From NCBI GenBank assembly GCA_037976565.1, contig CP137671.1:26855813-26919812 (forward strand): a stretch of 64,000 nucleotides of DNA. The letters run 5' to 3'. The translations under genes and the position numbers were made by a program. Source of the stretch: Mesocentrotus franciscanus (lineage: Eukaryota; Echinodermata; Echinoidea; Camarodonta; Strongylocentrotidae). The notes beneath the pieces are model-generated. The model searched no databases, was not told the origin of the DNA, and saw only the letters and a program-made list of their open reading frames with translations. Positions 19,586-32,760 of this stretch are shown here, piece by piece (within the stretch, counting starts at the first letter, position 1; the number at the start of each line of letters is the position of its first letter).

Positions 19586-20995
19586 AATATTAGTTTCAAA
19601 TGCATCGCTCTGAATGAAAGTATTCTAAGCACAAATGGTGACAAAATTACCTTATGATATATTTTCTACATTTTAGACGTTATAAGCAGATCAAGCACTT
19701 GTTGGACACCCTAACAAATAATTATAAAAATAAAATAGTTCTCATGTAGGAATTTCAAAAACCAGCAAGGCAATTTGCAATAGTGAAACTGAAAGGCTGA
19801 ATATACCACTAAATGAAGATAAATCGGACCCTACTGGCCGTGATTACAATATATAATTTTCATAAAAAATAATTATATGATTTATATTGAAAATCCAATG
19901 ATCCTCAATCTGTACCAATTAAAAAAACTGAACAACCTATGACAATTAATAAAAAGTAAATAAATGAGAAATCCACATATTAAAAGAAAATTAATCATGC
20001 AGGTCCCCCAAGAAATGTGTGACATGTTTTAATGACAATATAAATATTTTTCATATATTTTCCTTTTAATATATTTTATTTTTAATGCTATATTATCTGA
20101 GTAAATGTGTGATATGTTTTAATGACAATATAAATATTTTTCATATATTTTTCCTTTTCATATATTTTATTTTTAATGCTATATTATCTGAGTAAATTTG
20201 ATAATTGCTTGCCAACTCCAATTTTTGTATATATTTACCAAATAATTACTTTCACAGCAATATCATTATAATATCTGCATATTTATGTTACGTACTAACT
20301 GCTATATATATATTTTTGCCAATTTAATGCTTGAATTCTAAGTTCTGAAATGTCACGTACATGCTTGTAGTAATTGATTACCTCTAATCACGAGCCGAAT
20401 TTCATGTTTTGACGTTTCTTTAGGATCTGACAGAGGGGGGATTCCGACACTTCCCTGTAAGTTGGTCCAATTAATGACCCGGTAGTGTAGGGTTAAAAAT
20501 GTTGTTGGATCGAGGTAGGCCCCAAAACGCCAGTGTAAAGGACATCTACTGGTATTTGTAGTTCATGGGTGTTTAATACGGCCACTTTGTTCCAAAATCC
20601 TGCATGTAAATATATAACCAGGGATAATTATATATATACTGTTGAGATATTATGTTCCTTCTTCCTAACAAATCAGTATGAATTTCATCCAGGAACTACA
20701 ACTATGTGTTTGTAAATGACAGTGTAATATTTCTTATTTTTAAATTATGAATTCTTTATTTTTGAAGTTTTCAAAATTTCACATAATTAATCTAATATTC
20801 AAGTTGAAACTTTTATTCACTTACATGTGTCCTTGTTCAAAATTTGAATACAAATTGTTGTTGTTGAGCACATAGAATTCATTGTACATTGTAATTTATA
20901 CATGTATTAATTTTGTCTTTAACAATGTTATGTATGGATGAATCACTGGGAGAATGATGAGGCTTCAGACAATATCACAAATTTAACCACGGCAT
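19586..20995. other. AT-rich spacer with a local 90-bp tandem duplication
   Basis: A segment of about 90 bp is duplicated in tandem at about 20020-20200. Both copies contain GTGTGAYATGTTTTAATGAC and ATGCTATATTATCTGAGTAA. The remainder is AT-rich without a supported gene. Confidence 0.7.
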
Positions 20996-20999
20996 GAAA

Positions 21000-21200
21000 T
21001 GACCCCACAATGACCCAAATGGGGTCAAAGAATGGGGTCATTCTTTGACCCCATTTGGATCATTTTTGTGACCCCGATGTTTGGTTATTTAAAGTGACAA
21101 CGGAGAACGTGGTCATTTTGACCCGGTTTGTAGTAGGTGCATTATTGGCCACGGTAAAGGGGTTAAAAATAATTCCGTTGTGGTCATTTTTTAAAGAATG
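21000..21200. repeat. GGGGTCA-rich repeat with a perfect 20-bp hairpin
   Basis: CCAAATGGGGTCAAAGAATG (21015-21034) is followed after a 4-nt loop by its exact complement (21039-21058). Around it are further GACCCC/GGGGTCA words. The 70-residue frame crossing 21055-21267 is not considered a gene. Confidence 0.7.
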
Positions 21201-22476
21201 TAATAATCAATGTGACTTTGGAATCTATTGTGGCGGGAAACGGGGTTTGGGGTTTTGTGTGAGATGATGATGTGTAGGTGTTGATTCGTGACATAAGGGG
21301 GAAGAGTTTTGTTGGGGGTAGAATCGCAGGGGCGAGTCTGGGTACCGCATCTTATTCCATTTCCTCGCTCTCAAGTTTCCGTTCACACACGCTCTTTCTC
21401 TTCTTTTCTTGGTAGCGATATCGAGTTTGCAACAGTGGGTCGGAGATTGGTAAATCGCATCATCAATAGTGATCTGTCAGTTTATGACAGGTTCAGTGAC
21501 CCAATCAGAATTCTACATCAAGCGTCTCTCCAAGTACATCGGTTTTGAGCCATCCGTTTCAACATTTCATATCCTGTTGCTCTACATTCTGCGATTAAAT
21601 CATCTAAATTATCTAAATCGCATACGAATTTTAATAACTCCAAATTAAGGATACAGAGGGTATGAATTACGGTGCATTTTTATTGGAGATCTAAAGCTTC
21701 CTTTTTATTGTATATTGACTGATACATCCATTTTTGTTTATATCGGTGACTCTACTCGTATCAATGCATATAAATTAGATGACAAAACACACTTTAAAAC
21801 ACATTTGTAATGGGCATCATGTTTTAAAAAAAGCTCTACCGTACCGGGAGAACTGGAGTAAGCACAGAAATCCAATGTTTCGGCCTATATTGACCCTTGA
21901 CCCAAAACAGCACATAACTGTATCTACTTTCAGTTTCCTTAAGTATAATTATCTCTTTAACCAGTCCCTCGCTTATACTAATACAGTATTCAATGTATTT
22001 GTGTTGGGAGCAGAGCTGTGTGGTATGGAAGGGGTAAATGACAACATTCACAATCTTTCATTATCTAAGATTTGGTAATCAAAAAATGTTTACGTCTAGT
22101 TTGCTCTTGTCAATTTGGGACATGTGTAAGCAGAGTGGAGGTCAGAGTGTAAAGGGCTTAAACCAAAGAGAATTATAACTGTCCTAGCTCCACTCTCGAA
22201 AGAAGACTTCCTGCTTAAAGTGGCAATCCGTCACACTATATCATGGTAAAGAGTAACTTGTTTTCTTGTCTATTGATACCCAATTTATTTTTTTTTTCTG
22301 CCACGGATGACTGGGCATCATGGTTTTTAAAAAGTGACGTCAAAATCTCCTTGTATCAATTGTTTGGACTGATGCACCGAATATTGGTCAGGCCATATAA
22401 GCATAGTTAAGCAGCATTTTTCAACCGGCACACAGTGGGCCAGGGAGGAACCAAGTGCGCTAAAAGTAATTTTTGC

Positions 22477-22507
<31 letters not shown>

Positions 22508-24480
22508 CTTTTCTTTTCTTTTTTCTTTTCTTGCCCAGTTGAAAGATAATACATTAAAGAATACCTCAGTAAAATATTTCATTCCGGTATGCACAATAAG
22601 GGTATAAATTTACTCCTTCAAACAGCAAAATCTTACATATTCACAGGTTTAGTGCAAAAGTGACATATTTTATAAATCTTTCAATTTAACATGGAGTGTT
22701 TAAGCTATTGATATGAAACTGCTCTCACATATTCCTGATAGTTCATTTCACTGTATGAATGGGGTAAAAATGGATAGAAACACAATCTTCAAAACATAGT
22801 ATAGCGTAGTTCACAGAAAAATGGACTAATTATCCATGTTTTTTTATAAATCCAGAGGAAATGTTTAGATTTCAAGGTATTTCCACTTTAATTTTATTAC
22901 CACCATTTTCTCTGATGTCTAAGCTTTAAGTTGATACCAGATTTGGCTGCCATCTTTTGCTTGTTTTTATGATATAGCCGATTTACCTTGCCACATGCAT
23001 TGCCCCGACAAATTTGTTATTTTGGTCCGTGGTGTCAAAACAGCGCCCCCACGCGCCGTAATTATGACCGCGATATCCTTCATGATTTAGCCGCGGACCA
23101 AAATGAGTAATAATAATATGGTCTGCGTCATACGATAACAGAATGAATAGAAAATGCCCTCTTTTCTGTGCTTAACAGGGGGAAGAACGTGTAAGGACAC
23201 TGAGATAAATATTAGAATTTAAACTTGTATGGTAACCGAACATTATTAAATATCACGAATCTTATCTTTAATTGTTTAACGAGGCCGTTCAGGGGGTGTT
23301 AGCAATTTGACCAATTAACCAGTGATGCCGTAAAAAATGATTCCCAGTTAAGTACTTGATATGTCTTGACGCCATAGATCCAATTATTTTATTCCTGAGA
23401 ACACGAATTTATTGCTTGCATGTTTTATTAGTATTAACGCATAAGTTAAGATGAATTATCAATCATCATTATTGCATACTTTACATACCTATCTCTATCT
23501 GTAGAGTAAATGGTATCTGATTTTCAAGTGGCGAAAAGGCAGAAGATAGTAGTCATACAGACGAATCACACATATCTATTACAAAAGAGAGAGAGGGAGA
23601 GATGGAGGGAGATGGCGGGCTATGAAAATAAAATCACCAGTCGAAAATGCAAAAAAACGTGCGTATATATATATTTTCTAACTCTCCCTAAATGTATTTT
23701 CCCAATGATAATATCAACTAGTTACTTGAACAAAGTTGTGACAAATCATTATTATTAATTATTTTCCCCCTTTTTTTTCTTCAATACTTGGAAACACATG
23801 TATTTGTCTTGTACGTATCGTCATCCATTTACAGATGTTGATCTAAACAGTCATTAGTATAGCTCTATTTCTCCTTTTCTTTTGAACTGTCGATTTTGTA
23901 GAACAATTCAACGATGATGATGAAAAAGTCACAAAATTACCCTTCAACGTACCTTGATCCTACCATTCAAAGAATCCCTACTTGATGGGCCATAATTAAT
24001 GCGCTCTTGTACGTGACCGATTAGAAAACAAATATCATCACAAAAACAAACATCTATTTAATGGTAGAATGTCAAACGCTATCGATGACATTTTGAATCT
24101 AGCCCGGGGTAAAATGGCCTGACACTGGGTTCAGAAGAACATATCATCCACTTTCCTCGTAGTTTTATTTTTTTTAGTTCTGTTAACTATGCCTTTTCAA
24201 TACCTTCAATTTGGCTTCCATGGAAAAGAGGCTAAAGAATTATAAGCATGAAATATGTCAGTGATTTACCAGTTTTTTACTGAAATAAATATTGGTGTAC
24301 ATTCATGACATTTCAACTATTAATTTTTCCCTTTCATTTACTAAATGTTTCCTCTTGCTGTGTCTGTATACGAAACGTTATGCTCTGGTGACACTATACT
24401 TGCTCCGCTGTCATTTGTACATGTTCCAACACGAACAGAATTCCTTTATTTCGACCATGCACCTAACAATATATTAGTAC
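21200..24480. other. Spacer with simple repeats and a small MITE
   Basis: No supported gene is present. A T-run lies at about 22480-22507. At 23019-23104 an 86-bp segment has inverted ends ATTTTGGTCCGYGG, which suggests a small MITE. A GAGAGAGAGG tract is at about 23587. The short frames here have no recognisable family features. Confidence 0.5.
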
Positions 24481-25500
24481 CTCAAACTAAGCCTAAACCG
24501 AACCCCAAACAAGGGGCGCCAGAAGTGGGGGCAGGGCGGTCGCCCCAAAAAAGTGGGGGGCAAACGCATTTCGCCCCGAAAAAAATCAGCAGTAAATGAG
24601 TAAAAAAAAACATTACGCATGCCCCTATATTTATCAATGGAGGATTTTATAACAGCAATACGCGCATATCGTGGAAATATTGTGAGAGGATGGGAAAGCG
24701 TGTGTATTTTTTATTATAGGGGTGAGCAGACATGAGCCCCTGAACACTGGCGTACTGATTTGGGGGCTTTAGGGGTGGAGCAGTTGCCCCCAAAAAAAAA
24801 AAAAAAAAAAAATCAAACGTGGTTTATTTCTAATTCGAAAGAAAGAATGATTGACCTGCCAGTGTCACAAATGAGGTATCAAAATATGCTCATCTGACCG
24901 TAAAAAATGCCTAAAACCCCTGAGCTTACGGGGGCTCCGCCCCGTGGACCCTACCAAGGACCCTAAGGCTGCCCCCTGGATGCTCATCTGACCGTAATTA
25001 AATACCTAAAACCCTGACCTTCCGGGGGATCTGCCCCCTGGACCCCACCACGGGCCCTAAGACGGGCTCCTGAATGCTCATCTGACCATCATTAAATGCC
25101 TAAAACCCCTGAGCTTCATTGGGCTCAGCCCCCTGGACCCAACGCCAATTAGTGACCGGCCAGTGTCACAAATAAGGTATCTAAATATGCTTTTCTGACC
25201 GTAATTTAATGCCTAAAACCCGTGAGCTTCCGGGATCTCCGCCCCTTGACCTTCGCCGGGGCAAAGCCCCTGGACCCCTCGCCAGCACCACTCGCTTCGC
25301 TCGGTACGTTCTACCTGATCGTTAATACTCCACTTTGAAAAACGTTCCGCGGGGCCTGCATATAACATGTAAGAGTGGTGGTCATGCAGATTTTTCTTCC
25401 CCCTAAACGTTTTTGCTCATTACGCCACTGCCCCTGAAAGGTGAGCCCCCTATAATGTTTGCCCCCCAATCCCATACTGCTTCCGGCGCGCCTGCCCCAA
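24480..25500. repeat. GC-rich dispersed repeat with internal periodicity
   Basis: Three to four degenerate units of about 90-120 bp each contain TGCTCATCTGACCGTAA, AATGCCTAAAACCCCTGAGC and a GGGGGCTCCGCCCCNTGGACC block. Related text in the opposite orientation occurs at 40020-40165 and 48810-48895. The flanks read AGTGGGGGCAGGGCGGTCGC and ATTACGCCACTGCCCC, so the outer part may be a TIR element of the same type as at 58050 and 53305. No coding frame is present. Confidence 0.7.
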
Positions 25501-27530
25501 ACCCAACTGCAACCCGAGCCGAACCCGGCTTAGTTTTTATGAAATAAAGTCCGAAGTATAATGTTGCAGGAGCGAATGTCGTCAGAGTAAATGTCATCGG
25601 ATTAAACGTCGGGTCACTCGTCCTGACCGCTTCATGTTTCTGGTCATAATCTTCAAAATCATCTTTAAGCCTTATCACATTCGATTATTGCTGGTGGTTA
25701 GTTCGTATAAACACACATTCATTCAATTTGAAGGTAGTGCTCTCTACCCATTTTGTACCCTCTGGTTTGTTTGCAGAGTTCAAGTTTTTCCTTTTTCTTA
25801 AGTCTACGAACTTTTTTTTCTTCTCTTTCCTGGAGAACGGACGATGAACGCTTGATTGCTTTGGTATAGTAAAAAGAAAATCATGGACATGATGTACTAC
25901 CTTAGTTTGAGAAAGAAGGGAGAGACATAGAGAGAGGGGGAGAGGGAGAGAGAGAGAGAGAGAGAAGGGGTATTATTTTAAAATCACATACTGTCTTACT
26001 AAACTAATAAACCTACATTCCATCTACCACACATTAATTGTGTTAAGATTATACAGAAATAATTTTGTTTGTTTGTTTACCTGTTTTAATGATCATTCAT
26101 TAATTTCCTCTACCTGGAATGGCCACTCATCGTAATTCTTTGTGAAATGGGAAATTATATACGACAATGAAAAAATAATCGGTATACAGGCATACCGAAA
26201 GGACAGAACATCTTAAACAGGACGGCAAATGAGCTCTTTGAGGTTTATGCAAAATGAAATACACATGTAGTAAGGAAGAAAAAGAAAGATGGGATATCAA
26301 CTCAAGAATTAAAATGAAGTTGACGTTCATTTTGTTCAGTGTATCGCTTGAAAAATTAACCTTACCTCTGATACCGAAATGAAATTATGATATAAACCAT
26401 TACCCATATTAAACGGGATTTAGGTGTATGGGAAGTGTTAGCCTACGTTTTAAAGTGACTCGGTAACATTGTTGAAGGTTGATGAAAAAAATCCTGTAAT
26501 TTGTGTATAAAATGTTACTTATTATATTCCTTCTGATGTATTTACCCTCTAACATGCAAACAAATCCTGTAAAACCTCAAACCACAAAGATATTTTTGTT
26601 TTTTCTTTGAAGGCGTCACTGTGCGACACTCTCTAACAGTAAATGCTCCCAACCATTTCAGAATTTTCCCAACCGTTTTTCCATGAAAATAAGACATAAG
26701 ACAGGCTTTCAAAATCGTTCAACATTTAAATGTCTGGAATGATATATAGAGCCAATTTATTGCTTTGTGACGATTAACATTCATAAATTGTAATAATATA
26801 GTTGGGAGAATTAAGGAATCGATCAAATGAGTTCTTCCCAATTTTTATCATTAATAATGGTTTGTTTTCACTCACTGAAACTTTAAGATTATCTTTAATT
26901 GTACCTCTAGCATTGAAATCACCACCTTGGCACCATTTTCTCTCATTTGAACAATGTTAGATCCTTGGTTTACGGATTGAGGGTCACTACCAAAATACAT
27001 CTACAAATTTGATCAAGCTAACCACACATAAAGAGGGACGAGTTATTTGTAAATCCGTGTTTGGTGAACAGAAATATGCTTCAAGGTGTTACCAACCGAG
27101 AGGGAAAACAGTTCACCTTGGTTGGTAAAGAGGTGTTAAAACGTGGATGCTGGCGTTTGGTTTTCTAAGCGAACTGTTTAGCTAGTGGATTTGAATGTAT
27201 TAATGCAGGTTTGTGGTGTTTGCCCTTAAGAAAGGGTTACGCAGAATTTGATATTCTTTCACGCAAATGCAGAAATGTTCTGAAAGTGTTTGGTGTTGTT
27301 CAAAAGGTTGCCAGTACATAAGGTTAAAATGTCGTCAATTTTATTTGAGATGTTCAATGCAGTCCATAACTTTTTGCATATGTATTCATTACACTTTCAC
27401 ATGACGAATTATTAATCTGCCGTGTACATTGGTGGCTTTTTTGTAAAAACATACAACTTATTAAGACATGATTATTCTCCTTTCACAAGTAATTGTTTGG
27501 TTACAATTGCAATCATGTTTTAATTCAAAA
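25500..27530. other. Spacer, no supported gene
   Basis: The sequence is mostly AT-rich. A GAGAGAGG microsatellite occupies about 25920-25970. No splice-flanked coding frame or repeat family could be supported. Confidence 0.5.
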
Positions 27531-27531
27531 G

Positions 27532-28053
27532 CTTTCAAGTGCCTTATTTCTGCAGTCCTTTTTGTGGTTCTTATTGTGCAATTGCTATTCTTCATGAAAT
27601 CGTATCACAATGCAAATTAACTTTCAATTGGAATACATCGAACTTCGTGCATCTATACATGTAGCATCAGGGCGCCATTTCTTAGCGCTCTCCAACCAGG
27701 CTTGACCACGTGATCAAACGAGAAGGCGCCATGCGTGGCATCGTGATTACGTAACACACCTCGAACGCACTCGTCCCTCTTCCGACAAACAACTTTCAAG
27801 TGCCTTATTTCTGCAGTCCTTTTTGTGGTTCTTATTGTGCAATTGCTATTCTTCATGAAATCGTATCACAATGCAAATTAACTTTCAATTGGAATACATC
27901 GAACTTCGTGCATCTATACATGTAGCATCAGGGCGCCATTTCTTAGCGCTCTCCAACCAGGCTTGACCACGTGATCAAACGAGAAGGCGCCATGCGTGGC
28001 ATCGTGATTACGTAACACACCTCGAACGCACTCGTCCCTCTTCCGACAAACAA
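27532..28053. repeat. 261-bp tandem duplication
   Basis: CTTTCAAGTGCCTTATTTCT begins at 27532 and again at 27793, and the two 261-bp units are nearly identical over their whole length, through CTTCCGACAAACAACT. Each contains CCAGGCTTGACCACGTGATC. The identical frames produced on the minus strand are a by-product of the duplication. Confidence 0.9.
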
Positions 28054-28094
28054 CTCCCCATCGTCTCATCCTGGTTGTATTTGTGATCTGATTA

Positions 28095-28905
28095 TGGTGA
28101 TAATCCTTCATCTGAAGTTAAACCTCCATGCGGTAATGAGAATAAATGGAAATTATTCTCGAGTCCATGCAAGTCATACTAGGATGATTTCATGCTCATT
28201 AGCTGACGTATCACCACTGCCGAGATCTAATGAAGTCTCTTGTGTAACATTGTCGAAAAGAGAGTGCATCACCAGGCTTGACCACGTGATCACGTGATGG
28301 TGATAATCCTTCACCTGACATCTGAAGTTAGACCTGTAGGCGGTAATGAGAGGAAATGGAAATTATTCTCGAGTCCATGCATGTCATACTAAGATGATTT
28401 CATGCTCATTAGCAGACGTATCATCACCACTGCCGAGATCTCGTGAAGTCTCTTGTGTAACATTGTAAAAAAGAGAGTGCATCACCAGGCTTGACCACGT
28501 GATCACGCGATGGTGATAATTATTCATCTGAAGTTAGACCTCTAGGCGGTAATGGGAAGAAATTGAAATTATTCTCGAGTCCATGCAAGTCATACTAGGA
28601 TAATTTCATACTCATTAGCAGACGTATCACCACTGCCGAGATCTCGTGAAGTCTCTTGTGTAACATTGTCGAAAAGAGAGTGCATCACCAGGCTTGACCA
28701 CGTGATCACGTGATGGTGATAATCCTTCATCTGACATCTGAAGTTAGACCTCTAGGCGGTAATGAGAGGAAATGGAAATTATTATCGAGTCCATGCAAGT
28801 CATACTAGGATGATTTCATGCTCATTAGCAGACGTATCACCACTGCCGAGATCTCGTGAAGTATCTTGTTTAACATTGTCGAAAAGAGAGTGCATCACAA
28901 GATCT
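28095..28905. repeat. Four-copy ~205-bp tandem array
   Basis: Units start with TGGTGATAATCCTTCATCTG-like words at 28095, 28298, 28511 and 28714. Each carries GGAAATTATTCTCGAGTCCA, CATGCTCATTAGCAGACGTA and CACTGCCGAGATC. At the unit junctions is CCAGGCTTGACCACGTGATC followed by ACGTGATGG, a word shared with the adjacent 261-bp duplication. Confidence 0.9.
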
Positions 28906-29225
28906 TTATCTTCTTTCTCTACAGGAATGCCATGCCGATTTTTATTTTTAAAGATAATAAACTAGTCAAGAATTTACCAAAATATTGGATGATATACCAT
29001 GATATAGGCCTAACCAATGTCTGATTGTATATTTGTTTATGTTGTCAATTTATATCGTAGGCATCATAAAAGACTTTTTTATGGAGGTATCCTTTTTTTC
29101 TACAATGTTGAGAACAGCGTATCGGATGGCAGAAAATTAGCAATGTGGACGATCTTCGGCTCGTGAAAACTTAACTGTTGATTATTTCCTGGTGATTCAC
29201 CCCAGGGTAATTACATACAAAGTCT

Positions 29226-29500
29226 TTGATTGATTGATTCGAATTTATTCAATTTCATATCAATTGTTTGCACAATAAAGAACATCGAAAATATTATCAC
29301 TAGTGATATTCGTTTGTCTCGCAATGTGGTCAATAAGGAATCTAAAAGATCTCGACGTTTCGTGCGCCGCTGCAACACTTCGTCAGGTGATAAAAACTAA
29401 TGTAAGCAAGGGTGTTTTATACTCTACGGGAGGACCGGCGCGACGGTCAATAATCGATCGAACTATCGAATTATTGACCGTGGTGGATTATCTTTGTCAT
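29226..29500 (-). mobile_element. Penelope-like element terminus with hammerhead-like core
   Basis: On the minus strand the sequence reads CACCTGACGAAGTGTTGCAG, then CGGCGCACGAAACGTCGAG. CTGANGA followed by a short stem-like spacer and GAAAC is the conserved core of the hammerhead motifs carried by Penelope-like retroelements. Downstream on that strand lies a 3' end with TTTATTGTGCAAACAATTGA and an AATCAATCAATC tail; part of this is repeated at 14435-14500. Upstream is a 12-bp inverted repeat, ACGGTCAATAAT, at about 29443-29483. RT is absent, so only the terminal region remains. Whether the ribozyme is active cannot be told. Confidence 0.45.
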
Positions 29501-29519
29501 GAATATTAAAAGTACTATG

Positions 29520-30300
29520 TCCCATTTGCAGGCCAAAAAAATGAAAAGGTTAAATTCCAACGGCATTTGAAAGACAATACTAATTTAGAACTTCCCTAAA
29601 AAAAGGGGGGCTTGAAAAGGTCTTTAAGTGGGAAAATAACGACTATTAGTTGTCGAATCGACTTAGGAGCTATAGAGCCAGTAAGTAATAGTCTGATTTT
29701 CAGACCATTGTACCGAATGGTCGTACGTTTTATGCTGCGCAAAGATTCAATCAGTTTAATTTTGGCCATTACAAGAAGTGGGTTATTGATGTAGACAAAT
29801 GCTCATGTACCCTTTACAGCTCATTTTATGTATGTTATTACCAAAGATGAAAAAGGCCAGTCAGTCACTCAATAGTGTCTGACAGTGAAGTCTAGCAAGT
29901 AAACGGGTTTCCTTGCATAATTTGAATATTAGGACACTGCTAACGTTTAAATTTCACAGATAGGACATACATGACATATTCATAATTCCTGCAAAGTTCT
30001 ACAGAATTTGATGTTGGCTGCAAAAGGGACATAGTATATTTAAAGGAGGAAGATGAAACCTAGCATTCCATAGAAGTGTGAACTAAAATTCTTGTTTAAT
30101 CCGGACTTAGTCCCGGCTTAACTTATGAGAATACCACCCATTAGTTTTTGTATTAATCCAGATCACACTACGAATATTTCTATATGGTTATATCCGTTAG
30201 GGAATATCGTTTATAAATTTTCAAAACAAAGTAATGAGACTACTACAACAACTTCTACTACGTTTACTACTACTACTAATACTACTACTACAATTTCTTT

Positions 30301-30338
<38 letters not shown>

Positions 30339-30990
30339 TGTCTAGTAATAATGATGATAATACAAAATAACAGTAATAACGATAATAACAATAGTGATAA
30401 TGATAATAATAGTTATAACAGTAGACATAATAATAATAATGAGACGAATGACGTGGTGTGCCTGTTTTGTTTTTTTAAGGATCTATGGTGTTAACGGTGA
30501 GATGGACAGAGAGAGAGAGAGAAAGATATGGTAGTATATTATATAGAGAGAAGGAGAGCGGGAGACGGGGTATAGTCATGTAAAACAAAAATGAGCTGGA
30601 CAGAGGGATAAAAGAGGAATCAGAATGCATGCACTTGAAAGGAGGCAGGACAGTAAGGAAACATGGTAGGGGTGAAATAAGAATATAAGGGGCAAAAGGT
30701 AGAGTTAGAGAAAATTAAGGAATATCTAAATACATAAAAGAGGGAAAACGAGAGCCAGGGGCAAGAAATGGAGAGGTTGAGATAGTAAGAGAGAGAGAGG
30801 CAGAGACAGGGGGAACAGAGTAAGAGAGAGGAGAGAGAGAGAGAGAGAAATGCGATGGAGAACGATATAGATATAACACGCAAAATAAGGCATTTCATTA
30901 AATTGTTTGTGCTTATATATGATATGTTATAGTAGTCGAAGAAGGTGTTAAATCAAACATAAAATGAAAGCAAAACAAAAACAAAAACAA
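29520..30990. other. Spacer with ACT/AAT and GA-rich simple repeats
   Basis: An (ACT)n microsatellite spans about 30236-30340 with interruptions, followed by AAT/GATAAT repeats to 30450. GAGAGAGA tracts follow at 30510-30560 and 30785-30850. No gene is supported. Confidence 0.6.
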
Positions 30991-30998
30991 CAAAAAAT

Positions 30999-31075
30999 TG
31001 ACCAACTAGGAATCGAACCTAAGTCACCGGAATGGGAGTCGAGTGCTTTAACCAATAGACCAAAATATGTCCCAT
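30999..31075 (-). repeat. tRNA-like sequence (SINE head or tRNA pseudogene)
   Basis: On the minus strand GGTTCGATTCC (31019-31009) is a perfect B box inside a 5-bp T stem, and TGGTCTATTGG upstream resembles an A box. The anticodon-loop position reads CTCCCAT, formally CCC (Gly), with one mismatch in the stem. The acceptor arms do not pair, so a functional tRNA gene is unlikely. A tRNA-derived SINE or pseudogene fits better. Confidence 0.5.
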
Positions 31076-31369
31076 AGACATTACATGGAAAGCTGACAAA
31101 CGGCCTTGGCATACTCGCAATTTCAACTTTCGATTGAAAATTTCGACATGATCTCAACATCAAAAAACAAAAGGGACATTGGCGATAGCTCATAGTCTCA
31201 GCTATAACATACTAAAATGTGGGAGAAAATAGAGCAAAAAGAAGCGAGATACTGCTGAAGGATTAATGTCATGTAGATTCATGATGTGAACGAAAGTCAC
31301 CTTCCATAGGCAAAACACGCAAATTAAGAAAATTCTGACACATCGCCTTTAATTGAAATTTCCACTATA

Positions 31370-32760
31370 CCAGACATCTGTTGATATTAGAAAACATGTT
31401 CATGACGCCAGGTCATGGACAATAGTAGTTGAATGAATAACATAGGCCTACATAAATATCAAGACTTATATATATTTATCAAGACTTTTTAGATGGCACA
31501 CACCAGTCAACTTTCGTAACCTAAACTCTTCTTTCTAAGATTCATATTATATATTCTGAAAATTCAGATTCTAAAGAAAGTCTTGTCTTTATTGTTAAAA
31601 AAAATAGTAAACCTAATAACATCGTTTTTTGCATGATTTAGTTCAAATTTTACATGGAAAAGTAAAAAAATCTACAAATTCGACGATTGCAATGTCTTAT
31701 GCCTCCCTCCCCGGTTGACAATTACTAGATGTAGACACCACACTTTCATAGCTCAAATATAGACGAATAATGTGTAAGAAAAAAAGTAAATGTTTATATA
31801 TATCTTTTGAAATTGGAATGGGCTTTTTGTGATTTTCTTTCACCAAATTTGATAGAGTCTTGAAATAAACCAAAGATTTATTTTTTAATGACGTTAAGGG
31901 AACAAAGTGACTATCACAAAAACAAACAATAATATTAATCAACAAATTCCATTTGCAGATCGGGGGATTGGGCTCCCGATATGTGAGGACTTTTGTTTTG
32001 CTTGTCATCGCGAAATGTAGATTTAATAACATGCAAAAGATATATGTGCGATTTTTAGAGGGTTTGGGGGCGGGAGATCTCCACCCTATTTTTGCCCCCC
32101 TCCCCCGGCCTCTACCGGCCCCAAAATCCTAGATCTACCAGTGAACTAGGTTGTTATTGGAAATAAGCATTTATACATCATAAAAGAAATATAGCGGGTT
32201 GAGTGTAATGAAAAAAGAAAAAATAATTGCTCGTTGTTATGGAGCTTATGATCTGAAAAAATAATATCTTGTAAAGCTTTTTTATACCACTAGTGATAAA
32301 GATTAATTTAAAAACATTTAAAAATATAAATTGTATTCTTTCTTTGCATTGCCAAAATCTGCCTCCTCCCCCTCCCCCGTTTAAAAACAAACAAGGAAAT
32401 ATAAATATCCTTACAATATAATAATGGTGTTTGTGTACGTGGTGGCCTAGAAAGAACGGAACACCTGCAATCTACAATTATAACTTCATTGACAAAACGT
32501 TTACTTCATGAAGTAGATCATTCTTTTTCGAGATGATGAAAAATGATATCAAGAGTATCAGCTTCGAATCATTATGTTATTGTAATTGGAAAATATTAAT
32601 TTGTCCTTACTTTATGAGCGGCACAGTATAGTCTGACAATACATAGGCATCTCTTTTACTTATCTTAATATTGATGAAAGCTAGGCCAACATTTGTTTAT
32701 GAACTAGAATAAATAAAACCGATATTGGGATTCCTGGGATTACATTTGTAATGGCTTACA
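31370..32760. repeat. 1.3-kb repeat, unit 1
   Basis: The unit contains, in order: CCAGACATCTGTTGATATTA, a block with ATTCATATTATATATTCTGA, GACAATTACTAGATGTAGAC, GATCGGGGGATTGGGCTCCC, CCCGGCCTCTACCGGCCCCA and GGAACACCTGCAATCTACAA. Unit 2 repeats all but the first word about 1.30 kb downstream, near-identically over 32080-32460 versus 33385-33770. Frames on the minus strand (for example 31697-32032) recur between units only because the DNA is repeated, and they show no family motif. Confidence 0.85.

Noticed and set aside
21055..21548. Plus-strand frames of 70 and 79 residues
   Set aside because: No splice context or family features; the first overlaps the GGGGTCA repeat.
28094..28965. Repeated HASHTRMISCSLADVSPLP frames
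   Set aside because: Produced by the 205-bp tandem array; the repeat length is not constant modulo three.
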